Below, one piece after another: positions 59,646 to 64,000 of a DNA stretch of 64,000 nt (position 1 is its first letter; the number at the start of each line of letters is the position of its first letter). The notes below the pieces were generated by a model. It had not been told where the DNA came from, did not search any database, and saw only the letters and a list, made by a program, of their open reading frames with translations. Origin of the DNA: Phaeodactylum tricornutum CCAP 1055/1 (taxonomy: Eukaryota; Bacillariophyta; Bacillariophyceae; Surirellales; Neidiaceae); contig NC_011676.1 in assembly GCF_000150955.2 (NCBI RefSeq), positions 454,419 to 518,418 of the forward strand, written 5' to 3'. The translations under genes and the position numbers were made by a program.

Positions 59646-61073
59646 ATGCCGTCGAGTTCCAATCACCAAACGCATCACCGCGAGGCATCTCCACCTCACA
59701 AGCACCATCGAGTGCACGATATGCTGGCCGCCCTCTCCTTCGAACAGATCTTTCACCATCATCCTCACGATCACGGTCGTCCCCATGGATGGAACAATCC
59801 ACACAATTCTCAACATTCGAACGATAGTGAAGCGCTACAAACCACGGCTCCGGAGAGCGAATCTTCCCGTCGCACTCTTCCTTCCAAACATGCTCTAACT
59901 AAACTTGGCTCCAAAAGAACCAAGCGACGCTCCTCGGCGCACCTTCAAGTCAATCACATGATGCACGGCACATTGGATCCGGAAGGGCACGTCGAAGATG
60001 TATTCTTCGACGCCCTACAGTTTGGTGATCATCCCGATAACCCGGATGAATTCAAGGTTGTTCATCTTCGTGAATCCATTACGATTCCTAGTATTCTCGT
60101 AGATGCGGATGCCATCGAAGCCTACATCCAGCATAATTACCAGAATGATTCGTCGCTGCACGAAGACGGAGATACGTCCGAATCCGTCTCGCCACTTTCA
60201 CCATATCCAACTGTCATCAACGATCGAACAACCGAAAGCGGGTGGTCAAGGCCCTCAGCGCCCCCGCCCCCGCCCGACGAACTCCCTCTTCGATTTTTGC
60301 GGGCCGGCAAGGGCGACGTGGCCGAAGGGCTACGGCGCTACCACGCCACCTTGCAATGGCGAGCCAACCTGGGTATGGATACAATACTTCGCGAACCTAA
60401 CGAGGACTTTGATTTGATCAAATCACATTACCCCGCCTTTTATCACGGGCGCGCCAAATCCGGTCAACCCGTCTTTTTCGAGTGTCCTCCCCGGACTAAT
60501 CTCAAAGCACTCCGCCGAGGTGGCGTAAGCTTGGAAAAACTCTTACGGTACTACGCCATGCTGACCGAGTTTGGTTGGCAGTACGTGGAACGGGATGACT
60601 TGGCGCGGAGTGTGTATGTGATTGATTTGCAAGGGATGCGGCTCGGCGATTTTGTCGGGGAAGTCATTGATTTCGTGAAAAAAGCGTCGGCCTTTACTTC
60701 GCAACACTATCCAGAACGGGCGGGCTACGTTATGGTCATAAACGTACCTTCGTGGTTCAAGCTTATTTGGAATGTCGTTAAATCGTTTGTGGATGAAGTC
60801 ACGTTAGACAAAATTTCCATTTTAAGGGGATCCGCCGAGATTCAAGCTCGCATGCGGGAACTCATTTCGGTCGAAAACATTCCGTCCGAGTACGGTGGTA
60901 TCAGCACGACGCCCTTGGGAGAATCCAAGGAAGAACATCTCTTACGAGATTTGATCCGACACAACAACGCCTTGGCCAAAGTAGCCAAAGGTGAGGAGTA
61001 TACAGTATGCAACGGTGCCCACGGCAATCCGCCTTGTCGCTTTTGTAGTTGGGTACCGGCTCGAAGCTACTAG
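59646..61073 (+). CDS. SEC14-like CRAL-TRIO phosphatidylinositol-transfer protein
   Basis: 475 residues. An N-terminal His-rich disordered stretch comes first. The CRAL-TRIO N-domain follows (LPLRFLRAGKGDVAEGLRRYHATLQWR), then the lipid-binding domain: PAFYHGRAKSGQPVFFECPP, RSVYVIDLQGMRLGDFVGEV, YPERAGYVMVINVPSWFKLIWNVVKSFVDEVTLDKI, ENIPSEYGG. These are the signature segments of Sec14. Members exchange phosphatidylinositol or other lipids between membranes and feed phosphoinositide signalling. A Cys-containing C-terminus (CNGAHGNPPCRFCSW) follows the domain. Confidence 0.92.
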   Translation: MPSSSNHQTHHREASPPHKHHRVHDMLAALSFEQIFHHHPHDHGRPHGWNNPHNSQHSNDSEALQTTAPESESSRRTLPSKHALTKLGSKRTKRRSSAHLQVNHMMHGTLDPEGHVEDVFFDALQFGDHPDNPDEFKVVHLRESITIPSILVDADAIEAYIQHNYQNDSSLHEDGDTSESVSPLSPYPTVINDRTTESGWSRPSAPPPPPDELPLRFLRAGKGDVAEGLRRYHATLQWRANLGMDTILREPNEDFDLIKSHYPAFYHGRAKSGQPVFFECPPRTNLKALRRGGVSLEKLLRYYAMLTEFGWQYVERDDLARSVYVIDLQGMRLGDFVGEVIDFVKKASAFTSQHYPERAGYVMVINVPSWFKLIWNVVKSFVDEVTLDKISILRGSAEIQARMRELISVENIPSEYGGISTTPLGESKEEHLLRDLIRHNNALAKVAKGEEYTVCNGAHGNPPCRFCSWVPARSY

Positions 61074-61326
61074 AACAGAAGCAGTATTATGCTCATTTGG
61101 AAAAGATATTTTCTCCGTCCGTCTAATGTAAATAGAAGGTTTCTCTTTAACTCCAGAAGACAACTGGTGTTTCAGTAGTTCGACTCGCAAAGTAGGACTC
61201 CGCAAGACCTTTAGGGAGTATAGGCGTGGCGAAGAGTAATTTTAATTCGTAATTATGGGGATATCTACCGTAAAGACGGGCTTATCAGTTCAAAAGATTG
61301 CGGCTGTTGACAACAAAACGCCAGCG

Positions 61327-62247
61327 CTATTTGTTAGGTTCAATAAAGGGTTGGTATGAGTAGTACTTCGGCGAAGAGTCCACACGGAAATGCAACCAAG
61401 CAATACCCATGCCGCTAGTCGAGAACCAAACAGGCTCGTCGGACGACGATTTCTTTGACACCAATGATTTACTGAAAGTCTCGATTGCCAGTCTCCAAAC
61501 GTTTATAGCTATCTCTTGAGGGGCATTGCGGCAAAACACTGCCAAATGCGAAAAATCGGCGTCGTCGGTTGGTTTATGCTTGCTGGTGTCAGTATTTACA
61601 CTCTCAGTGGTTTTGGATACGACAGGTTTGGGCGCAATGAGAGTAGCATCCTTTCCAAGGTTCTCAAAAACGCAGCCAACTGTTGAGTGGCGGCATTTGC
61701 TGTCAGTACCAAAATGTGATGCAAAAGCTTCCGGGTTGGGTTTGCCCTTAACGAACTTGGCCAGTTGCGGAGCGTCGACGAGCACCATTTCAAAATAAGT
61801 CTCTGCGGCCGCTTTAACAGTTACTCCCTTCGTTTCCCAAAACAGGGCTTTGTATGGAGACGAGGAAATGGTCTCAATAAGATCGTGCAGGCACGACTCG
61901 GAAAGTAATACTTCGTGCGCCCATTCCAGTACAGAAAGTGGTCGAGGCGTGGCGTCCGGTGTCTCCATTGAAGTTACTTCAAAGGCAGCATAGCGCTGGA
62001 AAGCTGCCCCTGTCGACAGTTTTCCCTCTTCTTCTAGTTTGTATTGTATGGTTCCGCGATCGTTGCTCACGGATGATTTCTTGTGAAACATTCGCTGTGC
62101 GGCCCTTTTCGTTCGTACTCGAAAGCGGAGGGAGCCGAGCGCAACAAAAGACAGCAGAAAGACAACAAACGGATTCCTCCAACACGAAACTTGTTTGCGG
62201 TATTTGTTATGTCGCCTTTTACGACAACAAAAGGAAAATAGAGCCAT
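61327..62247 (-). CDS. DUF6940-like protein with N-terminal membrane anchor
   Basis: 306 residues. One membrane segment near the N-terminus (FVVFLLSFVALGSLRFRV) follows a Cys/Arg-rich start. The rest matches a little-known family: KALFWETKGVT, FEMVLVDAPQLAKFVKGKPNPEAFASHF, VFENLGKDATLIAPK, HLAVFCRNAPQEIAINVWRL, and the conserved end WFSTSGMGIAWLHFRVDSSPKYYSYQPF. I recall this as DUF6940, found in bacteria and algae; its function is not known. The Trp, His and Tyr residues kept near the end could form an active site, but nothing proves it. Confidence 0.72.
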   Translation of the reverse strand: MALFSFCCRKRRHNKYRKQVSCWRNPFVVFLLSFVALGSLRFRVRTKRAAQRMFHKKSSVSNDRGTIQYKLEEEGKLSTGAAFQRYAAFEVTSMETPDATPRPLSVLEWAHEVLLSESCLHDLIETISSSPYKALFWETKGVTVKAAAETYFEMVLVDAPQLAKFVKGKPNPEAFASHFGTDSKCRHSTVGCVFENLGKDATLIAPKPVVSKTTESVNTDTSKHKPTDDADFSHLAVFCRNAPQEIAINVWRLAIETFSKSLVSKKSSSDEPVWFSTSGMGIAWLHFRVDSSPKYYSYQPFIEPNK

Positions 62248-62656
62248 CCCCTTGAAAAACTTTCATGGCAGGCGTTTTTGGGCCATTGTCGAAGGACAAA
62301 ACACGAACAGACCTCGGTGAAAGAAGCATCACAGAAGCGTTCGTGTCTGAAATAGATATGTCGCTCCGACAAAATGTCAATATCAATCTCACTGTCAATC
62401 CACGCTTTTTCTCGCCAATCAAAAGGCTCATATTAGTCGCAAAAATAGGAAGAAAATGGCACTTTTATTTTACTTTTCCAACCCACGGCTAGCCCACATA
62501 GAGCTAACATTAAACTATAAGTATCCTTCGGAATTGGAGAGGAAGTTAGGTAATCATTGATCATACTGTACTTCCATGCTAAACATTACACATAGCCACG
62601 TCGATGAATACTTACATCAAAGCCAGGTCCGCTTTGCTCATTTACAGTTAGTAGAT
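62248..62656. other. Intergenic stretch
   Basis: About 410 bp between two minus-strand genes; presumed promoter of the DUF6940-like gene and 3' end of the next. No gene recognised. Confidence 0.35.
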
Positions 62657-64000
62657 TTAGGTAACATTGGTAGCTTCTTTCCATTCTTTCCATGCTGGAT
62701 CGCGTTCCGCCGCTTCTTTCCATTCGTCCGTAAATCCGTTCTGCTTCCACGGAGACGAAGGCTCCACCAGTGCATTGGCCGGCGGTCCAACAACGCTACT
62801 TACGTGCGAGGAATTTTCTTCGTTGGTTGGTCGTTGCAGCATCCAAGATGTCCAGGGTGATTGAGCCCAGCCTGCCACGATACTGTGACGCGGTGGCCTC
62901 GATCCACTTAAAGGAGAGTCCATCTGTAATGCACTTTCGTGAACTTGTCGCTCGTCAACGGCCGCATGCGCCACCCGTAAAGTCAAGGAAACTACTAGAG
63001 AATTCAAAAGAACGCCAGCCACCAAAAAGGCGGCGTCCCATTTCACAGTTGATCTGACGGTATAACATGTGGCGTGGTCAGTGTCCGTCTCAGCAAAGTA
63101 CTCCTTGAGAATATCATTGATCAAATCACAACGGTGTCCAATGATGAAAGAAGAGAAGGTTGAAATTTGCAGCAGAGCGGCCACTATCGACAATGCGAAG
63201 ACTTCGATCGCGCTCCAGGCGTTGGCTATCTCGGCCAGCGTTAGGACAAGGAGCTGCCGCTGTAGACTCAGCGGCCATACAAACAAAATGGTCAAAAGTG
63301 TGAGGCACACAAAGGGCGTCACAACTGCATAAAAGTAAAACGCCAACTGAAGACATCTTATACCGATCGAAAGTGGCTCTTGTGCACTCATTGGGATTGA
63401 TGATCCCAGCGAAAGGAGCGAGTATTCCGCTATCTTCTTATCCCCCAAAGCTAGCCCAGCCAAACCGTCAAATTCGAATTGAAAACTCTTTCGGGCCACT
63501 CCCACGCCCAATAGAATGATTGTTGCGAAGGAAGTTCCTAGTAAGAGACGCTGACATAATCCTGAAAGTTTCCGACTCAATCCTCCCTCGACATTGAACA
63601 AATGCTCGCAAAGTGGCTCCAACGGCATAATTGTTTTCAAATTCACCAAATGAATTTCACAGCGTCGATGAAAGAAAACCAGCAAGTGGCCCGCGATTAG
63701 AGAAAGGCTGGTTGCTAGCAAAAATCCGTAAAATCCAAAGCCCGGAGAAACGTAGACGTCAACTTCAACTTCGTTCGTCACATCCAAATGGTACCGAAAG
63801 GCAACCAGCATCAAAACTAGAACGTAAGTGTCCACTAAGGAAAACTTTCCCAGGGAGTCCAATGCCATCAACATTCTACCTCGAAAATCAGGAGAAAGCG
63901 AGGCCTTGGGTACAACCCATGCAACAAACATGAGTACAAGCTTCACGTATGGCCATATTCCACTGAACACAACCACCAAAAGAAAGAGCGGGTAAATTCT
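62657..64000 (-). CDS. Paraquat-inducible protein A (PqiA)-like membrane protein, partial
   Basis: The frame is open to the right edge, so the N-terminal part lies outside; 447 residues are visible. Membrane segments recur in the PqiA pattern: LVDTYVLVLMLVAFRYHLDV, GFYGFLLATSLSLIAGHLLVFFHRR, YAVVTPFVCLTLLTILFVWPL, and AWSAIEVFALSIVAALLQISTFSSF followed by FIIGHRCDLIN. In bacteria PqiA works with MCE proteins in lipid transport between membranes. In diatoms its role is unknown. The C-terminal 90 residues are soluble and end in two WKEW-like repeats (DEWKEAAERDPAWKEWKEA). Confidence 0.72.
   Translation of the reverse strand, partial: RIYPLFLLVVVFSGIWPYVKLVLMFVAWVVPKASLSPDFRGRMLMALDSLGKFSLVDTYVLVLMLVAFRYHLDVTNEVEVDVYVSPGFGFYGFLLATSLSLIAGHLLVFFHRRCEIHLVNLKTIMPLEPLCEHLFNVEGGLSRKLSGLCQRLLLGTSFATIILLGVGVARKSFQFEFDGLAGLALGDKKIAEYSLLSLGSSIPMSAQEPLSIGIRCLQLAFYFYAVVTPFVCLTLLTILFVWPLSLQRQLLVLTLAEIANAWSAIEVFALSIVAALLQISTFSSFIIGHRCDLINDILKEYFAETDTDHATCYTVRSTVKWDAAFLVAGVLLNSLVVSLTLRVAHAAVDERQVHESALQMDSPLSGSRPPRHSIVAGWAQSPWTSWMLQRPTNEENSSHVSSVVGPPANALVEPSSPWKQNGFTDEWKEAAERDPAWKEWKEATNVT

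Overview
The window looks like nuclear DNA of a compact diatom genome; a pennate diatom such as Phaeodactylum tricornutum fits best. This is an inference from four things. Gene density is high, with about 36 genes in 64 kb on both strands. Introns are few and short (71-171 bp, GT-AG). Several proteins begin with a signal peptide followed by an aromatic residue at the expected cleavage point (FATAT, SAFGV, FAFS, LAFSC, AWTP), as in the bipartite plastid presequences of algae with secondary plastids. The gene set is that of a photosynthetic eukaryote. I see no retroelement, rRNA, tRNA or CRISPR.

Layout. 0-5 kb: 3' end of a violaxanthin de-epoxidase-like gene, a fused Fpg-uracil-DNA glycosylase, a 119-bp foldback MITE with a perfect 9-bp target duplication, and the P-body protein LSM14. 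5-16 kb: HAD phosphatase, the U-box cyclophilin PPIL2, a sirtuin, a TPR-like protein, a membrane-anchored cyclophilin-like protein and a plastid-type aromatic amino acid permease. 16-29 kb: carotenoid cleavage dioxygenase, the NUP98-NUP96 precursor, an atypical SDR and a GH3 glycosidase. 29-38 kb: flavodoxin-like protein, CENP-S, plastid Mpv17/PMP22 protein, membrane RING-H2 ligase and ferric reductase. 38-50 kb: glutaminyl-tRNA synthetase, CDKA (PSTAIRE), a TPM/MOLO1-RING membrane protein, an unknown zinc-knuckle protein, a TOM6-like microprotein, an XPA-like protein, proteasome chaperone PAC3 and an HNH nuclease. 50-64 kb: cysteine-rich type I membrane protein, plastid-type NAD kinase, RPB7, FKBP, an F-box/propeller-like protein, a SEC14 protein, a DUF6940-like protein and the C-terminal part of a PqiA-like membrane protein.

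The genes do not form one pathway; they are a typical mix of housekeeping and plastid genes. Themes that recur are DNA maintenance (Fpg-UNG, XPA-like, CENP-S, HNH), plastid function (VDE-like, permease, Mpv17, NADK, FKBP, HNH) and proline isomerases (PPIL2, cyclophilin-like, FKBP). Many neighbours are divergent pairs sharing 350-750 bp of upstream DNA.

The most unusual items are the Fpg-UNG fusion, the MITE, the TPM-RING fusion, the SDR without its catalytic tyrosine, and a flavodoxin-like protein without a recognisable FMN phosphate loop. Exon borders were set by eye from splice signals and reading frame.
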